The notes: generated by a model from the sequence alone, not told the origin. Shown: positions 46,177 to 57,352, counted from the stretch's first letter. The stretch: DNA of 64,000 bases from Meconema thalassinum (GCA_946902985.2 OX336391.1:76585852-76649851), one strand, 5' to 3'. A program made the numbers and translations.

Positions 46177-47554
46177 GAAAAAGCAATACAACAAATGTAT
46201 AGTCTCTAAGTTAACACATGAACTAGTTAAAAACCTAGATTTACATTGTACATTATTCTACTCCTTTAATTAATATGATATTCAAAATCAGCGTACAGGT
46301 TTGGTTTATATAGAGCTTTATGTCCAGGAGCTGGTTTAAATTCAAAATAGAGTTTATCACCAATATCAACATCAATAAACTGGGTGGTGGTGGTAATTTG
46401 ATTATTGTTTTTAAACCAAATAACATCATTGGTAGGGTTAAGTGTAAGTAGTCGTAGTTCTCCTTTGAATGGTAAAGTATAAAACTCCTCTCCTGTATGT
46501 AATATAAATCGGTCATTAAAATGCTTTGTCGCTGTTGACCATTGATATGAAGAATAAATTGGGAGGTTTGTTTTTGCTCTAAAGCCTTACACTTAGATTC
46601 TAAGGAGGATAAGCGAATGTACTGATTATCCAAAGCTGTGTTAATAGTAGTATTTTTTCCATTAGTTCCTTACGTGCTTTATGCAACGCTTTGCTGGAAG
46701 CAGCAAAATCTTTGAGTTGTTTCAAGTTAACAGCATCATCATCTTCGTAGTCTACACTCACTTTACTAAGTCGTTTATGACGTAGAGAAATGGTTTCTTT
46801 TCCATTGTCTATATCAAACATATTATTAAATAAATCTCTTAATGCAATGGTTTTTTCTTCTGTTTCGCTGCATTGATGAGCAAGGGTTTGTAGAGCAGAC
46901 TGGACATAGCTGACAGTTGTTGCATCGTTTTGTTCTATTGGTTCTAAAAGCCCAGTTAAACGTTTCTGATTCAGGTGAACAGCTGTAGGTTTAATGTTAA
47001 TCTCTGTTTTAAACTCTATCATAGATTGAACAAGAGATTCAAGAGATTTGGATAGTTGATTAATCACATCTCTACTTGTTGTATAGGATTGTAAATAGCT
47101 TAGATTAACAGCATCATTTAAATGTTGTCGAGGTAACACCTCTGATAACCGTTTATGATTTACAGAAATACAATCATGGCTGATATCAAACACTTTGGTA
47201 AAGGAGTCAATTAGTTTCTCCAATTGTTCAAATTTGTTGTTAACATCTTGTTTTGAACACATAACAGTATCCACATACCGTTAAGTTGCAGCATCCTGTT
47301 CTTCCTCTGGATCATGGAGTTTACCAAGACGTCTATGATCGGCAATAATAATACCATTCTCATCCACATGTAATTGTTGTACCAATTGTGATTTTAACTC
47401 TGTAAATGTATTTGTTAAGGCACTAACATTTTCTAAATGTTGTAACACCATACGCTCAACATTGTTTGCATAGTGTTTCAAACTTTTTATAGTCTCTAGT
47501 AGTTGTGTTTTTGCTGTAGCATAACTTTCTAAATACTGTTTAGATACAGCATCA

Positions 47555-50446
47555 CTATCACTGACAAAGAGGAACTCTGACATTCTACGGATCGGAGCGT
47601 GGAATGTTAGAAGTCTGCTAGGAAATGGAAGGTTAAAAAACTTAGAAAGGGAAATGGATAGGTTGAGGTTGGATTTGGTTGGGATTAGTGAAATGTGCTG
47701 GCAGGAAGAACAGGACTATTGGTCAGGAGACTATAGGGTCATTAGCACTAAATCAAACAATGGCCAAGCAGGGGTTGGCCTCATATTGAGTAGGAAACTT
47801 GGACAGCGGGTGAAATATTATGAGCAATATAGTGAACGGATTATTGTAGCAAAAATAAATACTAAACCTACCTGCACCACAGTGGTACAAGTCTATATGC
47901 CTACCAGTCAAGCTGATGATGAGGATGTTGAAAAGGTCTACGATGAAATAGACGAAATTCTGAGGTATATCAAGGGTGATGAAAATGTTATAGTAATGGG
48001 AGATTGGAATGCTGTGGTAGGAAAAGGGAGAGAAGGGAAGATAGTAGGAGATTTCGGATTAGGTGAAAGGAATGATCGAGGAAGCAGGCTGGTAGAATTC
48101 TGCACTGAGCATGAGTTGGTCATAGCTAACACCTTATTCAATAACCACAATAGAAGAATATACACATGGATGAGACCAGGAGATACAGGGCGTTACCAAA
48201 TCGACTTCATTATGGTCAAGCAGAGGTTTCGAAACCAGATTTTGGATTGTAAAACATATCCTGGTGCTGACATAAACTCTGACCACAATCTGGTTGTAAT
48301 GAAATGCAGATTAAAGTTGAAGAAACTGAAGAAAAGTCAAAAGCCAAAAAGGTGGGCAATAGACAGACTGAAAGAGAAGGATGTAAACGAAAGATTCAAG
48401 AAGAGTATAAAGGAAGGACTAATGAAAAACCCTAAACAAACTTCAATTGCAGACGAATGGGCACTTTTGAGGAATGAAATAACAAAATCCGCAGAAGAAA
48501 ACATTGGTAGGAAAGAGAGAATAGGTAGAAAACCGTGGATCACTCAGCATATACTCGAATTGATGGATGAAAGGCGGAAGCACAAGAATGTAAGAGATGA
48601 AAAGGGGAAAGCAGAATACAGACGTCTGAGAAATGAGGTTAACAAGAAGTGCAAGGAAGCGAAAGAAGAATGGTTGAAAGAGAAATGTGCTGGTATAGAA
48701 AATTGTCTGAAATTAGGAAAAGTAGACACAGCTTATCGAAGGATTAAGAATACTTTTGGGGAAAGGAAGACTAAGAGCTGTAATATTAAGGACACAAATG
48801 GAAAGCCTCTAACAGATAGGGAAGAAAAGGTTGAGAGATGGAAAGCTTACATAGAGAGTTTGTATAAGGGAAAGGAGATTGAGAATCATGTAATGGAAAG
48901 GGAGGAGGAAATTGATGAGGATGCGAAAGGAGATTTAATATTGAGATCAGAATTTGATAGAGCTTTGGAAGACTTAAGCAGGAAGAAAGCACCAGGCATA
49001 GATGATATACCGATTGAGTTGCTACGCTGCATAGGAGAGGAAGGTCTGATCAGGTTATTTCACTTGGTGTGTAGGATTTATGAGACAGGTGAGGTACCCC
49101 CTGATTTCAAGAAGAATGTAATCATCCCTATACCAAAGAAAGTGGGAGCTGACAGATGTGAAGATTACCGTACAATCAGCTTGATTACTCATGCTTCAAA
49201 GATCCTGTCTAGAATAATTTACAAGAGGATTGAGAGCCAGATAGAAACGGAGTTGGGTGAAGACCAGTTTGGTTTCAGGAGAAATGTAGGAACAAGGGAA
49301 GCTGTACTAAGTCTTAGGCTGATTTTGGAAGGTAGAATAAGGAAAGATAAGAGAACGTTCATGGCTTTTGTAGACTTAGAAAAGGCTTTTGATAACGTTG
49401 ATTGGACTAAATTGTTTGACATTTTGAAATCGATTGGAATAAAGTACAGGGATAGGAGGGTGATATACAATCTATACAGAAACCAGACAGCAGTCATTCG
49501 AGTTGAAGGACATGAGAGAGAAGCTGGTATTCAGAAAGGTGTAAGGCAAGGCTGCAACTTATCACCCATACTTTTCAATCTTTACATTGAACAAGCAATG
49601 AAGGAAATTAGAGAAAAATTTAAAGTGGGAGTGAAGATTCAAGGAGAAATAATTTCAACTCTGAGATTTGCTGATGACATCGTCATCTTGGCCAACAAGT
49701 CTGAGGATTTGAATGAGTTTTTGAATGGTATGGACTCCGTATTACGGAAAGAATTCATGATGAAAATTAATAAATGTAAAACAAAAATACTGGAATGCAG
49801 CCGAAATAAATCACAAACCTCTATGGAGATCAAATTGGCAGGTGAAAAGCTGAAGGAAGTAGGAGATTTCTGTTACTTAGGAAGCAGAATAACCAGTGAT
49901 GGACGAAGCAAAGAGGATATAAAAAGTAGGTTGGCTCAGGCAAGAAAAGCATTTCTACAAAAAAGGAATCTGCTGACATCGAATATAGATTTAGGTATTA
50001 GGAAGTCATTTTTGAAAGCTTTTGTCTGGAGCGTGGCGCTCTATGGAAGTGAAACTTGGACTATTGGTGCAGCAGAAAAGAGGAGAATTGAATCATTTGA
50101 AATGTGGTGTTACAGGAGAATGATGAAGATCAGATGGGTAGATAGGGTTACAAACAAAGAGGTATTAAGACGAGTGGGAGAGGAGAGATGTTTCTGGCGA
50201 CTGCTAATGAAGAGAAGAGATAGGTTGGTAGGACACATACTAAGACACCCAGGAATAGCAAGCTTAGTTATGGAAGGAAGGGTCGAGGACAAGAACTGAA
50301 GGGGTAGACCAAGGTTAGAATATGTTAAACAGATTGCCTCGGATGTAGGGTGTGGTAGCTATGTAGAGATGAAACGATTAGCTCAGGACAGGGAGGCATG
50401 GAGAGCTGCATCAAACCAGTCAAAAGACTGAAGACTCAAACAACAA
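47555..50446 (+). mobile_element. RTE-like LINE inserted in the fibre-like gene
   Basis: A direct repeat CATCA (47550-47554 and 50447-50451) flanks it, and the element ends ACTCAAACAACAA. Removing it rejoins the surrounding NPVN and DAVSK text in frame. It is 5' truncated just upstream of the endonuclease domain. Its 3' tail also occurs at 9413-9543, 16301-16438 and in a worn form at about 53887-53950, so the family is repeated here. Confidence 0.8.
47654..50299 (+). CDS. LINE endonuclease-reverse transcriptase
   Basis: The frame of 881 residues is open; coding text begins earlier (RIGAWNVRSLLGN near 47595) without an obvious ATG. An apurinic-type endonuclease covers about residues 1-220 (GISEMCW, VIVMGDWNAVVG, TGRYQIDFI, NSDHNLVV). 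The reverse transcriptase covers about 420-700 with KKAPGIDDIPIELL, FVDLEKAFDNVDW (motif A), GVRQGCNLSPILFNLYI (motif B) and LRFADDIVILA (catalytic FADD). A thumb region with FCYLGSRITSDG follows. A TGA at 50297-50299 cuts the tail; the same frame continues with RGRPRLEYVKQI to about 50431, so the protein lacks about 45 residues. The endonuclease resembles CFDP2-type RTE/BovB proteins. Confidence 0.85.
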   Translation: MDRLRLDLVGISEMCWQEEQDYWSGDYRVISTKSNNGQAGVGLILSRKLGQRVKYYEQYSERIIVAKINTKPTCTTVVQVYMPTSQADDEDVEKVYDEIDEILRYIKGDENVIVMGDWNAVVGKGREGKIVGDFGLGERNDRGSRLVEFCTEHELVIANTLFNNHNRRIYTWMRPGDTGRYQIDFIMVKQRFRNQILDCKTYPGADINSDHNLVVMKCRLKLKKLKKSQKPKRWAIDRLKEKDVNERFKKSIKEGLMKNPKQTSIADEWALLRNEITKSAEENIGRKERIGRKPWITQHILELMDERRKHKNVRDEKGKAEYRRLRNEVNKKCKEAKEEWLKEKCAGIENCLKLGKVDTAYRRIKNTFGERKTKSCNIKDTNGKPLTDREEKVERWKAYIESLYKGKEIENHVMEREEEIDEDAKGDLILRSEFDRALEDLSRKKAPGIDDIPIELLRCIGEEGLIRLFHLVCRIYETGEVPPDFKKNVIIPIPKKVGADRCEDYRTISLITHASKILSRIIYKRIESQIETELGEDQFGFRRNVGTREAVLSLRLILEGRIRKDKRTFMAFVDLEKAFDNVDWTKLFDILKSIGIKYRDRRVIYNLYRNQTAVIRVEGHEREAGIQKGVRQGCNLSPILFNLYIEQAMKEIREKFKVGVKIQGEIISTLRFADDIVILANKSEDLNEFLNGMDSVLRKEFMMKINKCKTKILECSRNKSQTSMEIKLAGEKLKEVGDFCYLGSRITSDGRSKEDIKSRLAQARKAFLQKRNLLTSNIDLGIRKSFLKAFVWSVALYGSETWTIGAAEKRRIESFEMWCYRRMMKIRWVDRVTNKEVLRRVGEERCFWRLLMKRRDRLVGHILRHPGIASLVMEGRVEDKN

Positions 50447-51436
50447 CATCATTTACAGGATTAGCTAGATGAGTAATTCTGTTATTTTTTACACCAACTT
50501 CTCCTTCTTGTAGGTCAAACATGGTAGAAAGTATAGATAGTGTAGGTATTTTAGATGTGATAGTATTATTATTTTTTGTTAAGGTGGCAACTGCATTATT
50601 TAGAGGTAAGACAGCAGCTCTTAAATTTGATTCAAGTTGGTTTAAGCTATCCTTGCTTGCAGCCATCAATTCCAATTGTATAATTTTTCTTTTTTTGGAG
50701 CATAACTCTCTAAATACATTTTTGATACAGCATCATTATTGTTTACTGGGTCACCAAGTTGTGTGATTCTACTATTTTTTACACCAAGCACTCCATCTTG
50801 TAGGTCAAACTTGGTATGAAGTGTAGATAGCACGGGTATGATAGGTGTAATAGCTTTATTACTTTCAAATAGACTAGTGATGATATCTTGTAGTGGTTGA
50901 AGTGAAGTTGTTAATTCTGTTTTAATGTTTTTCACACTTGCTTTGCTTGCTGTTATAGATTCCAAATGAAGTAATTCTTCTTTTGATGGAGCATAACTTT
51001 CTAAATACTGTTTAGATACAGCATCACTATTATTTACAGGATTACCTAGTTGTGTAATTCTACTATTTTGTACACTAAGTGCTCCTTCTTGTATATCTAA
51101 CACAGCGTGAACAGCAGATAACGCAGGCATGATAGGGAGAATGGCGTCATTACTTTCTATTAGACTAGTGATAGTATCCTGTAAAGGTTGGAGAGATGTC
51201 TTGAATTGTGTTTCAATGTTTTGTAAGCTCAATGTGTTTATAGCGTGAGATACTGTATCCAAAACATACTGTTTGGTCACATCAGTAGCTGTTGAGCTAG
51301 CACCCAACAAACTATCTACATAGTGTTTAGTAGCAATATCCCCTTCCTGTACCGGCGGAGATACAGTAAAGGATAAATTATCACATTTACTATCCATGTT
51401 AAAGACAGCTCGGTCAGAACACAAATGAATGCTCAT

Positions 51437-51557
51437 ACACTAGGAGGCATGCTTTATATACTTGTTGAGACTAATAATTTCTGTAAATGTTACACCACAG
51501 TTGAGTTTAATGAACTAGAACAAATGTATTATAAAAGCAGTACAGTTGTGGATAATA
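51437..51557 (-). promoter_or_regulatory. Probable promoter of the fibre-like gene
   Basis: It contains TATATAAAG on the minus strand at 51453-51461. The spacing favours a start codon inside the annotated frame, at the second Met. Confidence 0.4.
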
Positions 51558-51969
51558 ACTACCTTACAAAAAGCAAGTTTGTTTTCAAGAAATCAGAAAA
51601 AAGATTTTTTTATTTTTATTTTTTTATTTTTACACCCAAACACGTTACAAATTGTGTGTGCAAATAGTAGGACTAGTGGTTAGTTGACAAAAATCAGTGG
51701 TGAAGAAAGGAGTAACCATGCCTAGAACACTGATTGTTGATATGTAAAGTTTCAAAGTTCACAAACTACCTTACAAAAACAAGTTTGTTTTCAAGAAATC
51801 AGAAAAAAGTTTTTTTTAAATCTATTTGCTTATTTTTACATCCAAACATGTTACAAATTGTGTGTGCAAATAGTAGGACTAGTGGTTAGTTAACAAAAAT
51901 CAGTGGTGAAGAAAGGAGTAACCATGCCTAGAACACTGATTGTTGATATGTCAAGTTTCAAAGTTCACA
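51558..51969. repeat. Tandem duplication of about 207 bp
   Basis: The units 51558-51764 and 51765-51969 share AAGTTTGTTTTCAAGAAATC and GTAGGACTAGTGGTTAGTT with few changes. Shorter 50-bp repeats with ACTTAACAACACGGGG continue to about 52680. Confidence 0.85.
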
Positions 51970-52070
51970 AAAACAAGTTTGTTTTCAAGAAAACAGATAA
52001 AAACTTAACAACACGGGGCTAATAAGTAATATATCCTTGTTCAAGAAAACAAATAAAAACTTAACAACAC

Positions 52071-52556
52071 AGTTTATAGCGTAGCAGTCAGCATGGTTAG
52101 CTTCCACCTTGGAAGTCATAGGTTTGATTCCCGGCTCTGCCACAAAATTTTAAAAGTGGTATGAGGACTGGAACGGGGTCTACTCAGCCTTGGGTGTTCC
52201 AAATAAGTAAAGGGGTTTGATTCCCACCTCAGCCATTCTTGAAGTGGTTTTTATGGTTTTACACTTTGTCTTCAGGCAAATGCTGGGATGATACCTTCTT
52301 CAAGGCCACGGCCGCCTCCTTCCCTCTTTCTTGTCTATCCATCCTGACCATCCATTACATTACCTTATGTGGCCCCTGGTTGCTTTGCAGGTGAGGCTGC
52401 CTAGACGAGGTGTACATCACACTTCACCAATTGTATCCACTCTGATTAGATGTTCCCAGCTCTAGGACACTGCCTGTAGAGGCGGTAGTGGTGAGTTCCC
52501 TCGCTGAGTCCGTGGGTTCCACCAACCTGGAGGGTAAACAACTAAGAAAAGAAGAA
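52071..52556 (+). mobile_element. Complete tRNA-derived SINE
   Basis: Exact 8-bp direct repeats AACAACAC (52063-52070 and 52557-52564) flank 486 bp. The head resembles a tRNA gene, with a GCATGGTTAGCTTCC box A-like region and GGTTTGATTCCC box B. The body includes TTTTAAAAGTGGTATGA and a second GGTTTGATTCCC. Truncated relatives lie in both arms of the palindromic Polinton. It sits inside one unit of the 50-bp repeat. Confidence 0.75.
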
Positions 52557-52679
52557 AACAACACGGGGTTAGTAACTAATATATCCCTATTCAAGAAAAC
52601 AAGTGAAAACTTAACAACACGGGGTAATGACTAATATATAGTTGTTCAAGAAAACAGATAAAAATTTAACAACAGGGGA

Positions 52680-53030
52680 CTAATAACCAATATGTCCCTG
52701 TTCTCAAGTTTTACAGTTAAAAAAATGTATCAGTTATTTCTAACATAGCTGCAATGTAACGAATTATATTTGATAATGACTATAGTTTGAAAGTGTTTAA
52801 TACTTCTTACCTTGAATGTACATGCAAGACTTAATGCAATTATGTATGCAGCAACTTTTATTGCAGTATGAAAACAAGGTGTCCTATATAAATGCAATCA
52901 ATAACCCTGATTACATAAAAATCAACTTTCTTTAAAATAAAAAAAGTTGTAATGAAACATATATAAGTATTACAATTTCACTTCAAGTCACGTTCAACAA
53001 TATTGCTGTTAAACCAGTAAAGCAGTGCTC
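52680..53030. other. AT-rich Polinton interior
   Basis: No coding signal is seen. Confidence 0.4.
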
Positions 53031-53034
53031 AGGT

Positions 53035-54600
53035 GAGTTGGCTGCATTAATATGTATTGGGAAGGCTACAGCCATGGCTTGTCAAAAGGTATTATCCTAG
53101 CATTTGCTTGGAGTAAAAAATAAACTTAATTAAGTCTAAAATTTGTCTGATAATTTGTGTTATTGTGATGGCTGCATTAATGTGTGTATTGGGAAGGCTA
53201 CAGCCGTGGCTTGTCAAAAGGTATTATCCCAGCATTTGCTTGGAGTAAAAAAATAAACTTAATTAAATCTACAATTTGTCTGATAATTGGTGTTATTGTG
53301 ATGGCTGCATTAATGTGTATTGGGAAGAATACAGCTGTGGCTTGTCAAAAAGTATTATCCTAATATTTGTTTATAGTAAAAAATAAACTTAGTTAAGTCT
53401 AGAATTTGTCTGATAACCTGTGCTATTGAGAAGGCCGTATTAATGTTTATGTATTGGGAAGGATACAGCCGTGGCCTATCTATCCTAGCATCCCAACAAA
53501 ACTACTTTTAAAATATTCAAAATAGAATGCAAACCTACACTTTTCCAATATTAGCAAGGTGTGGGCTAGGGTGTTATCACTCTCAACCATTGTGGCTGGT
53601 ACTTACATATCTAAAATGCTTACTTTATAAACATATCATTATATAGTTGTTATCCTTTTCTTTGAGTAGGGTGTGTAACACAGTGGTAACGTTCTCACCT
53701 GATGTGTTTCAAGGTTGCAATATTAAATCCTTCCACAACCTGTTGGTGGGTGTGTGAATTTAACAGCACAGTGAAATAAATTATACATGTAAATTGACTG
53801 GTCCTACCAAGAACAGATTCTAAATCTTGTTCTGTCACACCAGACAACCGTAGTTAACCTTTTTCCTCAAGTAGTGTTATATAAGGTAGACCAAGGTTAA
53901 ACAGATTACTTGCAATGTAAAGTATAATAGCTATTTAAAAAATAAAATATTTGGCGCAGGAATGGGAAGGATACAGCCGTGGCCTGTCCAAAGGTTCCAT
54001 CCTAACAATTTAAAATAAACCATCATTATACAACCCCTATATACTCGTCTGATAACCTGTGCTATTGTGATGGCTGTGGGAAGGATACAGTTGTGGCTTG
54101 TCAAAAGGTATTATCCTAGCATTTGCTTGGAGTAAAAAATAAACTTAATTAAATCTACAATTTGTCTAATAATTTGTATTATTGTGATGGCTGCTTTAAT
54201 GTGTATTGGGAAAAATACAGCTGTGGCTTGTCAAAATGTATTATCCTAATATTTGTTTATAGTAAAAATAAACTTAGTTAAGTCTAGAATTTGTCTGATA
54301 ACCTGTGCTATTGAGAAGGCTGTATTAATGTTTATGTATTGGGAAGGATACGGCCGTGGCCTTTATTTATAGTAAAAATAAACTTAGTTAAGTCTAGAAT
54401 TTGTCTGATAACCTGTGCTATTGAGAAGGCTGTATTAATGTTTTTGTATTGGGAAGGATAAAGCCGTGGCCTGTTGAAAGGTTCCATCCTGACATTTTAA
54501 AGTAAACCATCATTATACAACTCTCATATACTTGGTTGAGTGTAAACATTGTATAATAACTTATGTATTGGGAAAGAAACAGCTCTAACCTATCAAAAGG
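53035..54600. repeat. Array of 'GGGAAGGATACAGCCGTGGC' units
   Basis: About ten units of 100-140 bp share this phrase and a following AAAGGTATTATCCTAGCATTTG segment, near 53058, 53200, 53323, 53460, 53970, 54070, 54210, 54350, 54460 and 54570. A worn LINE 3' fragment (about 53887-53950) interrupts the array. No gene is seen. Confidence 0.75.
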
Positions 54601-54611
54601 TTCTATCCAAA

Positions 54612-54815
54612 TGTTGGTTTTTATGTTGGCTTTTTATGTTGGCTTTTTATGTTAGCTTTTTATGTTTGCTTTTATGTTGGCTTTTATTGTTAGCTTTTTA
54701 TATTAGCTTTTTATGTTCACTTTTATGTTAGCTTTTTATGTTAGCTTTTTATTTTGGCTTTTTAATGTTAGCTTTTTATGTTGGCTTATTATGTTGGCTT
54801 TTTTATATCCATAGC
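54612..54815. repeat. TTTTTATGTTGGC minisatellite
   Basis: Units of 12-15 bp alternate between TTGGC and TTAGC. The open frame across it only reflects the repeat. Confidence 0.9.
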
Positions 54816-55285
54816 CTTATGTTAGATACCATCCCAGCATTTACCTTGAAAACCATGTCCCTGGATGGTTGAGGAAGTGTAATTGTTTTCCAAACAAAGA
54901 ATTGACTGAGTGATTGAGCAAGCTTTGACTAGTTGTATGTCAGTCCTCTGTTAGAGGGTTTTCAGTATGGTAGGTTATAACTTTCACACAGTTACATCAC
55001 TTGTTAGTCATTGTTTTAAAATCTACTAGGTTATCAGTCTGTTTGTAAACATTATTTATAACATCATCCTACTGTCTCAGGGTGTAGCAGCCATCTTACA
55101 CAATAACCCCTGGTCCGCTGTATACTTGTATATACAATACACCTCAAAAGTCTACTCTCCCTTTGTAGAACACCACACATAATAGTTAAGTTTAAAAGTA
55201 AAAAAAGCTTTGTATCTCTCTCCTTTTGCCAGGCGTGAAACCGGCACTAGACCATCAACCTAGAGGTGGAGTTAACACACACACA
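54816..55285. other. Polinton interior without a gene
   Basis: Nothing recognisable in either strand. Confidence 0.4.
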
Positions 55286-55358
55286 AAGAGATTAGACGTG
55301 TATAAATCACTAACTATAAACTGTGTATGGTAACTATATCAATTTTATGAATCAACCT
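55286..55358 (+). repeat. 73-bp inverted repeat, left copy
   Basis: It pairs with 56177-56249 with three mismatches. It contains GTGTATAAATCAC, a TATA-like box, in plus orientation. Confidence 0.9.
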
Positions 55359-55400
55359 CACACTAGAGTTTTTTTTATTTAAGTTTGAAATAACAAACTG

Positions 55401-56129
55401 TTACCTTAAATGTTGGGTAAATCTCCTCGAAGATGTCTGGTTTGCTGGGAACAAATAATATTTTGCGTGAGAGGCTATGTGTGTCTGATAGAGGAAATTA
55501 GTACTGACTGGATAAATTATATCAGTTTTATTGCCATCCTCAGCCACACATCTTGTAGAAAATGTTGCCCTACCACATTGGGGACACCCGTACATGTCTT
55601 CGTCGTTAAGGTCGTGTAAAAGAGATTTGTAGTTGTCATGTTTGACTTGAAATGGAAAGTGATGAGTTCCATTAGGTGTAGGAGGAGGGTCATTTGGATC
55701 GTCAGTGTCACTGCTGTCCTCATCTAATGCTAGAGATACTCCCATGAGTAACACAAAACATTTGAGGCACATAAAATGGCAATTGATGTTATCAATTTCA
55801 CCATTATTCTCAATCATATCTGAAGTGGTTGGAATATGATATTCATCAACATAAGTGATACATGGAAAGTCTTTAAATTGAGAAGGAAACATAATTTTGT
55901 CTCCTTTGTTTTCTCCCATAGGAAAATGAAGTCTGTAGTCATATTTAGTTGTATCAGGTGTTATAAAAAATTTCTGGGACCAGTCCCTAAGAACACTGTG
56001 TAAGTAATTGGTATACGTATTAGTAGATCTAAATTTCCTATAGTTGTTCTTACACATTTTAGAGCGGTAGCCATGTTGAGTAGTGTAAGTCCAGGTTTCA
56101 GGTGAGTTAAAAAGATGTTGCTTAAACAT
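55401..56129 (-). CDS. Unrecognised 242-residue Polinton protein
   Basis: The intact frame starts MFKQHLFNSPETWTY. Two Cys pairs may bind zinc: CHFMCLKC near residue 117 and CPQC near 182, with a further Cys near 193. An acidic segment (DEDSSDTDDPND) lies near residue 137. The N-terminal third is basic and aromatic. It matches none of the standard Polinton proteins I know (polymerase, integrase, protease, ATPase, capsids), so function is open. The gene lies between the fibre-like gene and the polymerase and is bracketed by 73-bp inverted repeats. The upstream copy carries a TATA-like box about 100 bp before the ATG. Confidence 0.5.
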   Translation of the reverse strand: MFKQHLFNSPETWTYTTQHGYRSKMCKNNYRKFRSTNTYTNYLHSVLRDWSQKFFITPDTTKYDYRLHFPMGENKGDKIMFPSQFKDFPCITYVDEYHIPTTSDMIENNGEIDNINCHFMCLKCFVLLMGVSLALDEDSSDTDDPNDPPPTPNGTHHFPFQVKHDNYKSLLHDLNDEDMYGCPQCGRATFSTRCVAEDGNKTDIIYPVSTNFLYQTHIASHAKYYLFPANQTSSRRFTQHLR

Positions 56130-56176
56130 CTGTCTTTAGGAAGCCATAACACTTACAACAGTTTTACAAGATGTAT

Positions 56177-56249
56177 AGGTTGATTGATAAAATAGATATA
56201 GTTACCACACACAGTTTATAGTTAGTGATTTATACACGTCTAATCTCTT
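56177..56249 (-). repeat. 73-bp inverted repeat, right copy (promoter side)
   Basis: It is upstream of the 242-residue gene on its own strand and contains TATAAA at 56228-56233 (minus strand). Confidence 0.85.
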
Positions 56250-56700
56250 CAAGAGCACACTATTGGATGACAGTACCTATTGAGGTCTCCACTCTCTTAT
56301 ATACAAAACCAGGGACTACTAAAAGCTGTCTTAAAAAAACATGTTATTTCAGCATTCCATTATAGCTTTCTTACAAGAATATTAGGAATAATTAGTATGG
56401 TAAGGCTATTAGATTTTTAATATAGGACATAGCCTTGTTTAGCAAGCACTGTTGAAAGGTTAAAGGTTACTTGATTCCCTGCCAAACAGGATATGGCTTC
56501 AAGGAAACCACCTTGACGGCTAGTATATATATGTGTGTAAGTGATACCTACCATCACACTTGCATCAAGTCTCTTGCAGTGTGAACATCACTGGTGAGAA
56601 CATTGCTCTGCTCTGTACAAGGTGAGTCAACATGCTTTATTCTCTTGTTGATCAGTGAGTAGATGATTATAGACTATATAAGCTTATCTTTAATAGTAAA
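56250..56700. other. Intergenic region between divergent genes
   Basis: It holds an AGTATATATATGTG box near 56521 on the plus strand, a plausible promoter for the small gene that follows. Confidence 0.4.
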
Positions 56701-56985
56701 ATGGACACTCTCCAACAGATTGATTCAATTGGGGTCCAAGTTGGGTTGGAGACAAGAGCACTAAGGGACCTACCAGTCAACCAGCCGTTCCCAGTGGAAA
56801 GTCTTCAACAAATAAACACTCAATTTGGCCGAAAAATACTCTGCCACTGCAAGGAGTTCAAACTGTTTCTACCAGCTTGTTTTGATAAAATATCTAACAA
56901 AACACTGGCGGCATTAAATGCACACACCTTGGTATTAAAATATAAGAAGATAACAGCTAACTCTTCTGCCCCAATTAGTGTATGA
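56701..56985 (+). CDS. Small conserved-looking Polinton protein
   Basis: The 94-residue frame is MDTLQQID..., with a central QINTQFGRKILCHCKEFKLF and a following LPACFDKISNKTLAALN. A T-x-FG-x-K segment followed by an LP segment and a short strand-rich tail is a pattern I associate with a small protein upstream of the polymerase in insect Polintons. That link is from memory and is not certain. It lies in the same orientation about 370 bp before the polymerase. Function is unknown; nucleic-acid binding is a guess. Confidence 0.45.
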   Translation: MDTLQQIDSIGVQVGLETRALRDLPVNQPFPVESLQQINTQFGRKILCHCKEFKLFLPACFDKISNKTLAALNAHTLVLKYKKITANSSAPISV

Positions 56986-57352
56986 GCAGATGACCTCACT
57001 GTTCCGCCTCTTCAAACAACCATTTAATATAAGACTTATACCAGGTGACGGTTTTTTCATTATTATTTTAATTACTGTTATTATTACTGAGTTTTAAAAA
57101 TTAACCCATGGCACCGCTTGTTTTGGGAAAACGTTCACGACTGTTTTCAGACACGTCTGTGCAGTGGGCGAATATACAATGTAAATAAAATTTTACATCC
57201 TAAATTGTTTGTGCAGGCATGTTTACCAGTTTTTTTTATTACAATTTGCCACTCTTTTTAATCGCTTCACAGCATTAAAGGTGAACACAGAATTAGCTTG
57301 CACCTTTATATTTTTTTAAGTTAATGGAGAAGAAAAACGAGAAACCATTTAT
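56986..57352. other. Spacer before the polymerase gene
   Basis: It is AT-rich. An ATG at 57324 opens a short frame that ends quickly and is not in the polymerase frame. Confidence 0.4.

Larger units (their letters stand above)
46253..51436 (-). pseudogene. Fibre-like repeat protein of the second Polinton, LINE-interrupted
   Basis: The coding text runs 51436 to 50452, is interrupted by a LINE, and resumes from 47554 to about 46250. Its units of roughly 80-90 residues each end in a VxNSRITQLGxPVNN-DAVSK-YLESYA pattern or a variant (HKRLSE ... DAVNLSYLQSY). Long helical stretches lie between. Repeats with DA-(V/T)-K-YV/YL ends are typical of trimeric tail- or fibre-like proteins, and a virion-spike role is an inference. 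Breaks: a T-run frameshift near 50670, a TAA at 47281-47283 replacing a codon before RYVD, and frame changes near 46640 and 46500. A TATATAAAG box lies at 51453-51461, so the second Met (51397-51399) may be the true start. Confidence 0.6.

Noticed and set aside
54549..54731. Leu/Cys/Phe-rich 60-residue frame resembling a membrane peptide
   Set aside because: It is produced by the TTTTTATGTTGGC minisatellite.
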